Source: JBMOMT01 sp049324835 (lineage in GTDB: Bacteria > Chloroflexota > Anaerolineae > CAYNKW01). From it: DNA of 46,083 nt. Shown here in pieces: positions 15,781 to 23,714 of the stretch. The stretch is taken from positions 1 through 46,083 of the forward strand of contig JBMOMT010000069.1 of NCBI GenBank assembly GCA_049324835.1, read 5' to 3'. A model generated the notes under the pieces. It saw only the letters and a list, made by a program, of their open reading frames with translations, was not told where the DNA came from and did not search any database. Position 1 is the first letter of the stretch; each line of letters begins with the position of its first letter. The position numbers were made by a program, and so were the translations under genes.

Positions 15781-15914
15781 GCCTCAAAAAGGGCAAGGGC
15801 ATCGTCCACATGAGTGCGACGCCAAGGAGTGGCAGGGCCCTTGGGTTCGGCTAAGACGAACAATGGTTAAATACTACATTGACCTGGACGATGCCCTTTT
15901 TAAGGGGGTGAGTC
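15748..15914 (-). ncRNA. Candidate structured small RNA (about 165 nt)
   Basis: No protein-coding sense is seen here. On the minus strand a TGTTATACT -10 (15929-15921) predicts a start near 15914. The transcript folds with a perfect 12-bp closing stem, GGGCATCGTCCA (15896-15885 with 15808-15797). Inside are three small hairpins: CAATG/CATTG (loop 11), GTTCG/CGAAC (loop 7) and CCAAGG/CCTTGG (loop 11), giving a four-way-junction shape. It ends at a good intrinsic terminator. It does not match SRP RNA, tmRNA or tRNA by eye; 6S RNA is possible by size but not supported by a rod shape. On the plus strand the same stem is also followed by five T, so orientation is not certain. Confidence 0.5.
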
Positions 15915-15920
15915 AAGAAC

Positions 15921-15986
15921 AGTATAACATAGAACAGGACTTGCGTGTGTAAAGAAAATGTAAATTCGACGTAAATTTGCCGTAAA
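15921..15986 (-). promoter_or_regulatory. Pho-box-like array of four 11-bp repeats plus -10
   Basis: Hexamers TGTAAA, TGTAAA, CGTAAA and CGTAAA start at 15948, 15959, 15970 and 15981, exactly 11 bp apart. On the minus strand this is TTTAC(G/A) with 5-bp gaps, the layout of PhoP/PhoB-type OmpR-family operators. The extended -10 TGTTATACT (15929-15921) lies 21 bp beyond the last repeat. It would drive the small RNA. Confidence 0.6.
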
Positions 15987-15990
15987 GCGT

Positions 15991-16015
15991 CCCCTCCATC
16001 AGGTCACTGAAGGGG
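15991..16015 (-). terminator. Weak hairpin after the response-regulator gene
   Basis: CCCCT (15991-15995) pairs with AGGGG (16011-16015), and TCAG with CTGA inside, with a 3-nt bulge and a GTCA loop. It lies 40 bp after the stop of the minus-strand regulator, and the T-rich repeat array follows. Confidence 0.4.
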
Positions 16016-16056
16016 CACATTATCAATCCAAAAACTTGGGGGTCAAGAGGCAGGGA

Positions 16057-16752
16057 TCAATCGGTAGAAATTCTGTAACCGTGGCGGCTCACCGTACACA
16101 CGTATAAAGGGCGGCGAGGGTTCTGTTCGATCTTGTCTCTGATATTCTTGATATGCATTCTCACCAGAGCTGGATCGCCAGTGCCCGGAGGATACTCCCA
16201 CACCTCTTGGAGCAGGCGCTCGCTGGAGAAAACCTCATCAGGGTGAGACATCAAATAATGCAGCAGTTCAAACTCGATGGGCGTGAGGAGCGAGGCCATG
16301 GAATCGGTTCGAACCTCGTATGTGCGGCGGTTCAGCCTCAAACCACCAATAGCCAGAATATCTGGCTCAGCCTGTATCGTTGGCAAGCTCCGCCGCAACA
16401 CCGCCCGCACCCTGACTTCCATCTCTTGAATGTCGAAAGGTTTGGTCAGATAATCATCGGCGCCAGCTTCGTATCCCTCCAGCTTGTCGGTGAGCCGCCC
16501 CATAGCCGTTAGAAAAATGATAGGAATCTGCGCCGTCTGCACGTCACGTCGAAGCCGGCGACAAACTTCCATACCATCCATGTGAGGCATCACCACGTCC
16601 AAAATAACCAGGTCTGGCTTTTTTTGCCGCACCGCTTCAAGGGCTTCGACACCATTATAAACCACCTGTACAATATGCCCCTTGTTGAGCAGACTGCGTC
16701 TTATTGTATCTGCGACATCCACGTCATCATCTACAACCAGAATGGCTGCCAA
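16057..16752 (-). CDS. OmpR/PhoB-family response regulator
   Basis: 231 residues from TTG 16752, which has GAGGAG at the right distance; the open frame extends to 16782 without a ribosome-binding site, next to the predicted transcription start. The receiver domain (1-120) has Asp8/Asp9, the phospho-accepting Asp52 in LVILDVVMPHMDG, Thr82 in FLTAMG and Lys104 in YLTKPF. The C-terminal winged helix (about 135-231) has LTPIEFELLHYLM and VRMHIKNIRDKIE...VSRHGYRI. No kinase gene is adjacent, so it is an orphan here. A four-repeat operator of the type this family binds lies 70 bp beyond its 3' end, making it a candidate binder, by inference. Confidence 0.85.
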   Translation of the reverse strand: MAAILVVDDDVDVADTIRRSLLNKGHIVQVVYNGVEALEAVRQKKPDLVILDVVMPHMDGMEVCRRLRRDVQTAQIPIIFLTAMGRLTDKLEGYEAGADDYLTKPFDIQEMEVRVRAVLRRSLPTIQAEPDILAIGGLRLNRRTYEVRTDSMASLLTPIEFELLHYLMSHPDEVFSSERLLQEVWEYPPGTGDPALVRMHIKNIRDKIEQNPRRPLYVCTVSRHGYRISTD

Positions 16753-16793
16753 TTCTTTTTCTCCTCGCCCCACTCGGCCCAATAGATGGAACT

Positions 16794-16822
16794 ATTATAC
16801 CAACTTTTTCATCATTTGACAA
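16794..16822 (-). promoter_or_regulatory. Sigma-70 promoter of the response regulator
   Basis: On the minus strand: TTGTCA (16822-16817), a 17-bp spacer and TATAAT (16799-16794). It is back to back with the rpsO promoter. Confidence 0.7.
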
Positions 16823-16827
16823 CCAGT

Positions 16828-16856
16828 TTGCTCCTTCATCCAAAATGTGCTATAAT
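16828..16856 (+). promoter_or_regulatory. Sigma-70 promoter of rpsO
   Basis: TTGCTC (16828-16833), a 17-bp spacer and extended -10 TGCTATAAT ending at 16856. It leaves a leader of about 60 nt before GTG 16926. Confidence 0.7.
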
Positions 16857-16925
16857 TACACTCGCTATTGTGGGCAAAAGGTATCTGACCCTTCTGCCCG
16901 CGCTCAGTTCGTCAAGGAGGAAAAC

Positions 16926-17195
16926 GTGCCACTCACCAAGGCAGAAAAGGATCGATTGATCCAGGAATACCATCTTCATGCCGAAGATACCGGTTCGCCA
17001 GAAGTGCAGATTGCCCTGCTGACCACGCGTATTGAACAACTGACCGACCACTTGCGTACCCACAAACACGATGAACACTCGCGTCGCGGCCTGCTCAAAC
17101 TGGTAGGTCAGCGAAGACGACAATTGGGTTACCTGAAGAGCAAAGACACCAACCGCTATCGCGCCATCGTTGAACGGTTGGGACTACGCGGTTAG
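16926..17195 (+). CDS. rpsO: 30S ribosomal protein S15
   Basis: 89 residues, the normal S15 length. It starts at GTG 16926 after AAGGAGGA, and family signatures are clear: HAEDTGSPEVQIALLTTRIEQLTDHL, then KHDEHSRRGLLKLVGQRRRQLGYLK. S15 binds the central domain of 16S rRNA early in small-subunit assembly. It is followed by pnp, the classic rpsO-pnp order, with a 16-bp hairpin in between. The open frame upstream to 16704 is not coding, since it crosses the promoter. Confidence 0.95.
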   Translation: MPLTKAEKDRLIQEYHLHAEDTGSPEVQIALLTTRIEQLTDHLRTHKHDEHSRRGLLKLVGQRRRQLGYLKSKDTNRYRAIVERLGLRG

Positions 17196-17209
17196 TCGTG
17201 TGATGAAAG

Positions 17210-17256
17210 ACATCAGACGAGTAGATGTGGGCGATCCCCTTCTACTCGTCTGATGT
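17210..17256 (+). promoter_or_regulatory. 16-bp perfect hairpin between rpsO and pnp
   Basis: Arms ACATCAGACGAGTAGA (17210-17225) and its complement (17241-17256), with a 15-nt loop and no T-run. It sits where enteric rpsO-pnp transcripts carry an RNase III processing hairpin, so a processing site or partial terminator is likely. Confidence 0.6.
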
Positions 17257-17309
17257 TTGATCTTTGGGAGCTCTGCCAGACCATTCTGTCAGAGCCAGAA
17301 CAAAAGACC

Positions 17310-17397
17310 GGGACTGGAGCTTGGGTATTGGGGGATGAGCCTTAGGCGCTAGGGTTTATCCCCCAGTCCCTAATCTCCAGACCCCACAAACTGGAGG
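17310..17397 (+). promoter_or_regulatory. Candidate switchable leader of pnp
   Basis: CTCCAG at 17375-17380 can pair with CTGGAG at 17391-17396, part of the pnp ribosome-binding site, or with an identical CTGGAG at 17314-17319. Further pairings are GGGACTGG (17310-17317) with CCAGTCCC (17363-17370) and TGGGGGAT (17329-17336) with ATCCCCCA (17358-17365), which exclude each other. Confidence 0.45.
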
Positions 17398-17403
17398 TAC
17401 AAA

Positions 17404-19596
17404 TTGAGTACGACAATACAGTTTTTGACGACGATCGGTGAACACCAGATCGTCATTGAGACAGGCAAGCTGGCCATGCAAGCTGGCGGGGCCGTCACCG
17501 TGCGATGCGGCGACACGCTACTGCTGGCCACAGCCACCATGTCTCAAAACCCGCGTGAAGGAATCGATTTCTTTCCGCTCACGGTGGATTACGAAGAGCG
17601 GCTCTACGCCGCCGGGCGCATCCCCGGCAGTTGGTTCCGCCGGGAAGGTCGCCCGCACGAAAAGGCCATCCTCACCGCCCGTCTCACCGACCGCCCCATC
17701 CGCCCGCTTTTCCCAAAAGACATGCACAACGATGTGCAGGTCATCGTCACAGCCCTGTCGGTGGATCAGGTTCACGACCCCGACGTGTTGTGTATATTGG
17801 GCGCATCGGCGGCGCTGACCATCTCCGACGTGCCCTTTGCCGGGCCGGTGGGCGCCGTACGCGTCGGTTACATCGATGGCCAGTTCGTCTTTAACCCCAC
17901 CATCCCTCAAATGGAGCAGAGTGTGCTGGACCTGCGCCTGGCGGGCACGGCCGATGCCGTGTTGATGGTCGAAGCCGGCGCACAACAAGTCTCCGAAGAG
18001 CTCATGGTCGAAGCCATCCGGCGCGGTCACGAAGCCATACAGGTCATGATCGCCACACAGAACGAAATGCGTGATGCCGTTGGTAAACCCAAGCGTGATT
18101 ACCCGGCCTTCACCGTTCCCGAAGGCCTGGACGAGATCGTAACCAGCCGTGTGGCCGACAAACTGCGTCGCGTGCTGGCCACCACCGTCATCAAGCAAGA
18201 GCGCGCCGGCGCCATCGACGACATCCGCGAAGAGATGCTGGCCGAACTGGGCGAGCAGTACGCCGCCAACGATCTGCGCCAGGCTTTCTACAACCTGATG
18301 CGCACCATGGTGCGCCAGGCTATCATCGCAGACGGACGCCGCCCCGATGGTCGCGATACGGCGACCATCCGGCCACTCTCTTCGGAGGTGGGGCTTTCGC
18401 CACGGGCACACGGTTCGGGCCTCTTTACCCGCGGTGAAACGCAGGTGCTGACCATCGCCACGTTGGGCACACCCCGCGATGCCCAGGCGCTGGACGACCT
18501 TTCGCCCGATGAGGTCAAGCGCTACATGCATCACTATAACTTTCCACCCTACTCCACCGGCGAGACCGGCCCGCTGCGCGGGGCCAGCCGCCGCGAGATC
18601 GGGCACGGGGCGCTGGCAGAACGAGCGTTGGTGCCAGTGCTGCCCAAAGAAGACCAGTTCCCCTACACCATTCGCCTGGTCTCAGAAGTGCTCGCATCCA
18701 ACGGCTCCACGTCGATGGCCAGCGTGTGCGGCAGCACCCTGGCGCTGATGGACGCCGGCGTGCCCATCGAACGCCCAGTGGCGGGCATCGCCATGGGCCT
18801 GGTGAAAGAAGGCGAGCGCTATCAGATCCTGTCCGACATCCAGGGCCTGGAAGATTTTCTGGGCGACATGGATTTTAAGGTGGCCGGCACACACGAGGGC
18901 ATCACTGCCCTGCAAATGGACATCAAGATCAAAGGCATCAGCTTTGAGATCATGGAACAGGCTTTGGCACAGGCCCAAAAAGGACGCTACCACATCCTCG
19001 ATTCCATGATGCAGACCATCGCCCAGCCCAAGCCAGATCTCTCGCCGTACGCGCCGCGCATCACCATCATCAAGATCGATCCTGAAAAGATCGGCGCCAT
19101 CATCGGGCCGGGCGGCAAGGTCATCCGGGGCATCCAGGATGAAACCGGCGTCAAGATCGACATCGAAGACGACGGCTCTGTGTTTATCGCCTCCGCCGAT
19201 GGCCCCAGCGCCGAGCGCGCCCGTCAGATGATCGAGTCGCTGGTCGAAGAACCAGAAATTGGCCGGATCTATACCGGCAAAGTGGTGCGCATCACCGACT
19301 TTGGCGCTTTCGTCGAGTTCATGCCCGGCCATGACGGTCTGGTGCACATCTCACAACTGGCCGATTATCGCGTGCCCAGCGTCGAAGACGTGGTCAAGCT
19401 GGGTGACGAGATCATGGTGATGGTCATCGATATCGACAACGACGGCAAAGTGCGCCTCTCCCGCCAGGCCGTGCTCGAAGGCTGGACTGCCGAAGAAGCC
19501 CGCGAGCGAGACCGGGCCGGGCGAAGCAATCGAAGCGGCGGCCGGCGCGACGAACGGCGCGGCAATCGGCCCCACGGCGACAGGCCCAGACGCTAA
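17404..19596 (+). CDS. pnp: Polyribonucleotide nucleotidyltransferase (PNPase)
   Basis: 730 residues, the usual length, from TTG 17404 with CTGGAGG upstream. Processive 3'-to-5' phosphorolysis of RNA; core of the RNA degradosome. Two RNase PH-like domains are visible: the first with AGRIPGSWFRREGRPHEKAIL, the second with GRRPDGRDTATIRPLSSEVG, SGLFTRGETQVL and MHHYNFPPYSTGE. The C-terminal KH (IGPGGKVIRGIQDETGVKI, about 560-610) and S1 (about 620-690, GKVVRITDFGAFVEFMPGHDGLVHIS) domains are intact, then a basic RSNRSGGRRDERRG tail. Second gene of rpsO-pnp; probably autoregulated through the structured leader. Confidence 0.95.
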   Translation: MSTTIQFLTTIGEHQIVIETGKLAMQAGGAVTVRCGDTLLLATATMSQNPREGIDFFPLTVDYEERLYAAGRIPGSWFRREGRPHEKAILTARLTDRPIRPLFPKDMHNDVQVIVTALSVDQVHDPDVLCILGASAALTISDVPFAGPVGAVRVGYIDGQFVFNPTIPQMEQSVLDLRLAGTADAVLMVEAGAQQVSEELMVEAIRRGHEAIQVMIATQNEMRDAVGKPKRDYPAFTVPEGLDEIVTSRVADKLRRVLATTVIKQERAGAIDDIREEMLAELGEQYAANDLRQAFYNLMRTMVRQAIIADGRRPDGRDTATIRPLSSEVGLSPRAHGSGLFTRGETQVLTIATLGTPRDAQALDDLSPDEVKRYMHHYNFPPYSTGETGPLRGASRREIGHGALAERALVPVLPKEDQFPYTIRLVSEVLASNGSTSMASVCGSTLALMDAGVPIERPVAGIAMGLVKEGERYQILSDIQGLEDFLGDMDFKVAGTHEGITALQMDIKIKGISFEIMEQALAQAQKGRYHILDSMMQTIAQPKPDLSPYAPRITIIKIDPEKIGAIIGPGGKVIRGIQDETGVKIDIEDDGSVFIASADGPSAERARQMIESLVEEPEIGRIYTGKVVRITDFGAFVEFMPGHDGLVHISQLADYRVPSVEDVVKLGDEIMVMVIDIDNDGKVRLSRQAVLEGWTAEEARERDRAGRSNRSGGRRDERRGNRPHGDRPRR

Positions 19597-19608
19597 CCCA
19601 CTCCACAC

Positions 19609-19641
19609 ATCGCCACGAGGGCGTGCTGCCCTCGTGGCGAT
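19609..19641. terminator. Hairpin after pnp
   Basis: A perfect 14-bp stem (ATCGCCACGAGGGC, 19609-19622 with 19628-19641) and a 5-nt loop, 12 bp after the pnp stop. No T-run; it may act as a 3'-end stabiliser or attenuator before lepB. Confidence 0.5.
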
Positions 19642-19656
19642 AAAAGTCGAAAGATC

Positions 19657-20247
19657 ATGGACGAGACATTCATCGCAGCACAAACCGAGGTTCCACCACC
19701 CGAAAACAACCCGCCCCAACAGCCATCGCTGGCCCGTGCAGCTATCCGATGGCTGCGCGAGGCCCTGGAAACCATCCTGCCGGCTATCGCCATTGCCATC
19801 CTGATCAACCTCTTTTTGGCCCAACCCACCCGGGTGCACGGGCAGAGCATGGAACCCAATCTGCACACAGACCAGCGGCTGGTGGTGGAAAAGATCACCT
19901 ATCACCTGCACGGACCACGCCGGGGTGATATCGTGGTGTTTGCTTTGCCCGAACAGAGCGAAGAGATGCTGATCAAGCGTGTGATCGGCCTGCCCGGCGA
20001 GACGGTCGAGATACACGATGGGCAGGTCTTTATCGACGGTGTTCCACTGAACGAACCGTATCTCACCCAGGATACACGAGGTCGATATGGCCCGGTGACG
20101 GTGCCACCGTTGCACGTGTTTGTGCTGGGTGACAACCGTAGCTTTAGCAACGACTCGCGCGCCTTTGACACCGTTCCCATTGCCAATATCGTGGGGCGCG
20201 CCTGGCTCTCGTACTGGCCAATGGAAGCCCTGGGCATACTGGATTAA
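19657..20247 (+). CDS. lepB: Signal peptidase I
   Basis: 196 residues. It removes signal peptides from exported proteins at the outer face of the membrane. After a cytoplasmic Pro-rich start comes one transmembrane helix (about 38-55, LPAIAIAILINLFL), then the catalytic Ser64 in HGQSMEPNL and the general-base Lys107 in MLIKRVIGLPGE. The box-E motif VLGDNRSFSNDSRAF and C-terminal GRAWLSYWP complete the S26A pattern. Size fits a Gram-positive-type enzyme. ATG 19657 lies 60 bp after pnp, beyond a hairpin, and only 35 bp before the next gene. Confidence 0.93.
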   Translation: MDETFIAAQTEVPPPENNPPQQPSLARAAIRWLREALETILPAIAIAILINLFLAQPTRVHGQSMEPNLHTDQRLVVEKITYHLHGPRRGDIVVFALPEQSEEMLIKRVIGLPGETVEIHDGQVFIDGVPLNEPYLTQDTRGRYGPVTVPPLHVFVLGDNRSFSNDSRAFDTVPIANIVGRAWLSYWPMEALGILD

Positions 20248-20282
20248 GAACCGCTCCCACCCACAGAACAGGAGACTGCTTC

Positions 20283-22079
20283 GTGTCGCCCCGCTGGAGC
20301 CCCACCACCAAGCGGATAGTTTTTGTTGGAGTTGTCTTGGCCCTGGCTTACATCCTCGTCCACTTTGGCAAGATCATTCCCCCGCTCCTGGTGGCCTTTG
20401 TGCTGAGTTACATTCTCAACCCGTTTGTCGAGTTTTTCGAAGTGCGCCTGCATCTGCCCCGGACCGGCTCGGCGCTCATCGTCTTTGCCATCGTTATCAT
20501 TTTGCTGGCCCTGGCGCCGGCCATCCTGGTGCCGGTGACCATCCAACAGGCCGAAAAGATCGACCTCGACCTGCAACAGATCACCGATAGCATCACCACC
20601 TACCTGGCCCGGCCACTGGTCATCTTGAACTACGAGATCGACCTGCTGACCCTCTACAATGAGCTGCTAAAATCGGCAGCAGATCTCGTTTCTCCCGTGG
20701 CCGCTCAGACTGTGGGGTTTATCTTTGACGTGGCCGAAGCCTTTGTATGGCTGCTGGTGGTGCTGGTGGTGTCGTTCTACCTGCTCAAAGACATCGACGC
20801 CATCGTGCGGGCCATGGATCGACTCATCCCACCCGATCATCTGGAAGAGTTCCGCAAACTGCGTCACCAGGTCAACCAGATCTGGCACGATTTTTTTCGG
20901 GCCCAAGTCATCCAATGTCTGGTCATCGGCACCATCGTCGGCGTGGTGATGGCCCTGGCTGGGGCCAAGGATGCCCTCGTGCTGGCGGCCATCGCCGCCC
21001 TGTTCGAGATGATCCCCAAAGCCGGTCACTCGATCTCGGGCGCCATTGGTATGCTCTTTGCCCTGATCCAGGGGCCCAGCTATCACAACATGCCCAACTT
21101 TTGGTTCGCCCTGTTGCTCGGAACCCTCTATACGGCCATCTTTTTCATCGACACCAACTACATCCTGCCCCGCATTCTGGGCCGGCGGGTACATCTGCAT
21201 CCGCTGGTGGTCATCGTGGGCATCGTCGCCGGCACCGCGTTGGGCGGTGTGTTGGGCATGTTTCTGGCCACACCCACCCTGGGCACGCTGCGTGTATTGG
21301 GCCGTTATGTGCATTGCAAGTTGCTGGATATCGAACCCTATCCCGAACCATTACCGCCGCCAGAGGCGATCGTCGCCGCCTCCACTGCTCAGGTCGGCCC
21401 CCGCTGGTGGCCGGCCCGCGAGATCGAGGCCGTGTTATTCGATCTGGATGGCACGCTCATCGATCTCGACGATCAACAGGCCGAGGCTCTGGCCCGCCGT
21501 TTGCAGGGCGTTTCTCGATTGCTGCCCAACCGCGACCCAGACACAGCAGCGCGGCGCATCCTGATGCGAGCCGAAGGCCCGGTGAACACTCTGCTCGCCG
21601 CACTGGACATGGTGGGCCTGGACGACGAGGTGATGGCATTGGGCGACCGGCTGAGCCAGCTCAGAGGGCAGCGGACGACAGCCAATTTTAAAATCGTCGC
21701 CGGGGCCGTAGAGGCCCTGCACACACTGGACAGCCACTATCGCCTGGGCATCGTCACCACACGCAACCAACAAGACGCCGAAGCCTTTTTGGTGCAATTC
21801 CAATTGATGGACCTGTTCGAGGTCATCGTCACCCGCGAAAGCACCCCACGCATCAAACCACACCCCCAGCCGGTGCAATACGCCGCCGAGATGATGGGTC
21901 TACCGCCGGCGCGATGTCTCATGGTCGGCGATACCAAAGTCGATATCGAGGCGGCCAAAAAAGCAGGGGCAAGAGCCATTGGGGTGCTGTGCGGCTTTGG
22001 CGAAAAAGAAGAGCTGACACAATCCGGCGCAGACCTGATCCTCGACTCGACGGCAGAACTGCCGGACTGGCTCGTCTGA
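20283..22079 (+). CDS. Fusion of an AI-2E-family (PerM-type) transporter with a HAD hydrolase
   Basis: 598 residues from GTG 20283 (CAGGAG upstream). Residues 1 to about 350 are an AI-2E-family membrane protein with about eight hydrophobic helices and the family stretches LVAFVLSYILNPFVEFF, VSFYLLKDIDAIV and GVLGMFLATPTLG. From about 380 a complete haloacid-dehalogenase phosphatase follows: motif I VLFDLDGTLIDLDD, motif II IVTTRN, Lys in RIKPHPQPV and motif III CLMVGDTKVDIEAAKKAG, as in phosphoglycolate phosphatase-like enzymes. There is no stop or ribosome-binding site between the parts, so it is one chain with the phosphatase in the cytoplasm. Substrates are unknown. Many PerM proteins in this superfamily are not quorum-signal transporters, so the name is nominal. 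Confidence 0.85.
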   Translation: MSPRWSPTTKRIVFVGVVLALAYILVHFGKIIPPLLVAFVLSYILNPFVEFFEVRLHLPRTGSALIVFAIVIILLALAPAILVPVTIQQAEKIDLDLQQITDSITTYLARPLVILNYEIDLLTLYNELLKSAADLVSPVAAQTVGFIFDVAEAFVWLLVVLVVSFYLLKDIDAIVRAMDRLIPPDHLEEFRKLRHQVNQIWHDFFRAQVIQCLVIGTIVGVVMALAGAKDALVLAAIAALFEMIPKAGHSISGAIGMLFALIQGPSYHNMPNFWFALLLGTLYTAIFFIDTNYILPRILGRRVHLHPLVVIVGIVAGTALGGVLGMFLATPTLGTLRVLGRYVHCKLLDIEPYPEPLPPPEAIVAASTAQVGPRWWPAREIEAVLFDLDGTLIDLDDQQAEALARRLQGVSRLLPNRDPDTAARRILMRAEGPVNTLLAALDMVGLDDEVMALGDRLSQLRGQRTTANFKIVAGAVEALHTLDSHYRLGIVTTRNQQDAEAFLVQFQLMDLFEVIVTRESTPRIKPHPQPVQYAAEMMGLPPARCLMVGDTKVDIEAAKKAGARAIGVLCGFGEKEELTQSGADLILDSTAELPDWLV

Positions 22080-22139
22080 TCGAAACACTCACCGTTCAAA
22101 CCCTGCCTGGCTATGGCGACAGAAAGGTTGAGAGGAAAC

Positions 22140-23207
22140 ATGAATCCACTGGACACCCCATCGTACTATCGGGAAATCGATCCTGACGACATGCGCTGCC
22201 GTGTCGCCGAGCTGCCGCAACAATGTCTCGACGCCTGGGAGCGCGTCCAACGCCTGACCCTGCCGGCCAACGATCGCCCCATTCGAAACATCGTCGTGCT
22301 GGGCATAGGCGGTTCAGCCATCGGCGGTGATCTGGTGCGGACGTTGGTGGCTGCCGAATGCCCGGCGCCCATCATCGTCAACCGCGATTACACCCTGCCT
22401 GCGTTCGTAGGCCCAGAGACACTGGTCATCGTCTCCAGCTACTCTGGCAACACCGAAGAAACGTTGACCACCTTTGCTCTGGCCCAGCAGGCAGGCGCCC
22501 GTCTGGTGGCCTTTACCACCGGTGGTCAGATCGCCACCCAGGCCCAGGCATACAACCTGCCGCTATACACCTACCATTACCCCGCGCAGCCGCGAGCCGC
22601 CCTGGGATATTCGATCATCCCGCTGCTGGGACTGTTGGTGCGTCTGGAACTGGTGGGCGACAAAACCAGCGACGTCCAGGAGGCCATCGCGGTCATGCAA
22701 CGATGGCAAACTGAAATCTGCGAGACGGCGCCCCTGGAGCAAAACGCCGCCAAACAACTGGCCGTCCGGTTGCAGGGACAACTGCCGGTGGTCTATGGCG
22801 GTGGGTATCTGGGCCAGGTGGCTCGCCGTTGGAAGGGACAGTTTAACGAAAACGCCAAGCAGTGGGCCGTTTTCGAACAGATGCCAGAACTGAATCACAA
22901 TGCCGTCGTCGGCTACGACTGGCCCGATCATCTGGCGGCGCAGATCGTTGTGCTGATGCTACGATCGTCGTTGGATCATCCACGCGTCAAGGTGCGCTTT
23001 GATGTCACCGCCGAGATATTGACGCAAAAAGGGGTGGCCTGCGTGCAGGTTCAGGCGCGCGGCGAAAGCCCTCTGGCTCAGATGCTCTCCACCATCCATT
23101 TTGGCGATTACGTCAGTTATTACCTGGCGCTGTTGAACCGCGTCGATCCCTCACCGGTGGAGACGATCGTTTATCTCAAAGGTCGCCTGGCGCAGGCCAA
23201 AATCTGA
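22140..23207 (+). CDS. Bifunctional phosphoglucose/phosphomannose isomerase (SIS type)
   Basis: 355 residues from ATG 22140, which has GAGAGGAAAC just upstream; the frame extends to 22113 without a better site. Interconverts glucose-6-P or mannose-6-P with fructose-6-P, feeding glycolysis and nucleotide-sugar synthesis. Family marks are the first SIS loop VVLGIGGSAIGGDLV, the phosphate loop VSSYSGNTEETL and the catalytic EQMPELNHNAVVGYDWP with Glu and His. This is the short (about 320-360 residue) PGI/PMI family first described in archaea, not the 550-residue PGI. It follows the transporter/HAD fusion by 60 bp and ends at a strong terminator. Confidence 0.88.
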   Translation: MNPLDTPSYYREIDPDDMRCRVAELPQQCLDAWERVQRLTLPANDRPIRNIVVLGIGGSAIGGDLVRTLVAAECPAPIIVNRDYTLPAFVGPETLVIVSSYSGNTEETLTTFALAQQAGARLVAFTTGGQIATQAQAYNLPLYTYHYPAQPRAALGYSIIPLLGLLVRLELVGDKTSDVQEAIAVMQRWQTEICETAPLEQNAAKQLAVRLQGQLPVVYGGGYLGQVARRWKGQFNENAKQWAVFEQMPELNHNAVVGYDWPDHLAAQIVVLMLRSSLDHPRVKVRFDVTAEILTQKGVACVQVQARGESPLAQMLSTIHFGDYVSYYLALLNRVDPSPVETIVYLKGRLAQAKI

Positions 23208-23228
23208 GCCACAGCCAGCCAAATTGAA

Positions 23229-23265
23229 AAAAGCTGCTGAGAGCACGTGTCCCTCAGCAGCTTTT
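23229..23265. terminator. Bidirectional intrinsic terminator
   Basis: Stem AAAAGCTGCTGAG (23229-23241) with CTCAGCAGCTTTT (23253-23265) and an 11-nt loop, with A-rich and T-rich flanks. It lies between the convergent isomerase and RidA genes. Confidence 0.8.
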
Positions 23266-23284
23266 GCTGTTCCGCCCGCCGATC

Positions 23285-23668
23285 CTACGAAACGGCGGCC
23301 ACGGCCTCAATCTCGACCAACCCGCCGATGGGCAGCGCCGCCACCTCTACTGCCGAGCGAGCCGGCGGGGCGCTGCCGAAAAACTGGGCATAGACGCCAT
23401 TCATGGCCTTAAAATCGCCCATGTCCTGCAAAAAGACCGTCACCTTGAGCACGTGAGCCAGTGAGGTGCCAGCCGCCTCCAGCACCGCCGATAGGTTGGT
23501 CAGCGCCTGGCGGGTCTGGGCTTCCACACCGCCATCAACCAGCTTACCCGTGGCAGGATCCATGCCCAACTGACCGGCAGTGAACACCAAACCGGTCGTT
23601 CGGATTCCCTGTGAGTAAGGCCCCACCGCAGCAGGGGCTTTGTCGGTAGAAATCACATTTCTTATCAC
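23285..23668 (-). CDS. ridA: RidA/YjgF family enamine/imine deaminase
   Basis: 127 residues, the normal length. Hydrolyses reactive 2-aminoacrylate and other imines released by PLP enzymes; a trimer in the cytoplasm. The start is GTG 23668 with AAAGGAGC upstream. Family motifs are PAAVGPYSQGIRTTGLVFTAGQ near the N-terminus and the substrate-binding Arg in PPARSAVEVAALP, with Glu in the C-terminal VEIEAVA. It stands alone between a shared terminator and the oriC-like region. Confidence 0.92.
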   Translation of the reverse strand: MIRNVISTDKAPAAVGPYSQGIRTTGLVFTAGQLGMDPATGKLVDGGVEAQTRQALTNLSAVLEAAGTSLAHVLKVTVFLQDMGDFKAMNGVYAQFFGSAPPARSAVEVAALPIGGLVEIEAVAAVS

Positions 23669-23714
23669 GGTTTGCTCCTTTCAGAATCGTACACGATGAA
23701 TGTTCCCTGATTGT

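Noticed and set aside
15785..15905. SRP RNA, tmRNA or tRNA in the structured region
   Set aside because: No GGAAG-type SRP loop, no tRNA-like acceptor with TTC loop, no tmRNA tag frame.
20113..20122. Other CACGTG sites as extra parS (also near 23244, 23450, 35527, 37885, 38602)
   Set aside because: None keeps the flanking TGTTTC/GAAAC arms; they are chance hexamers.
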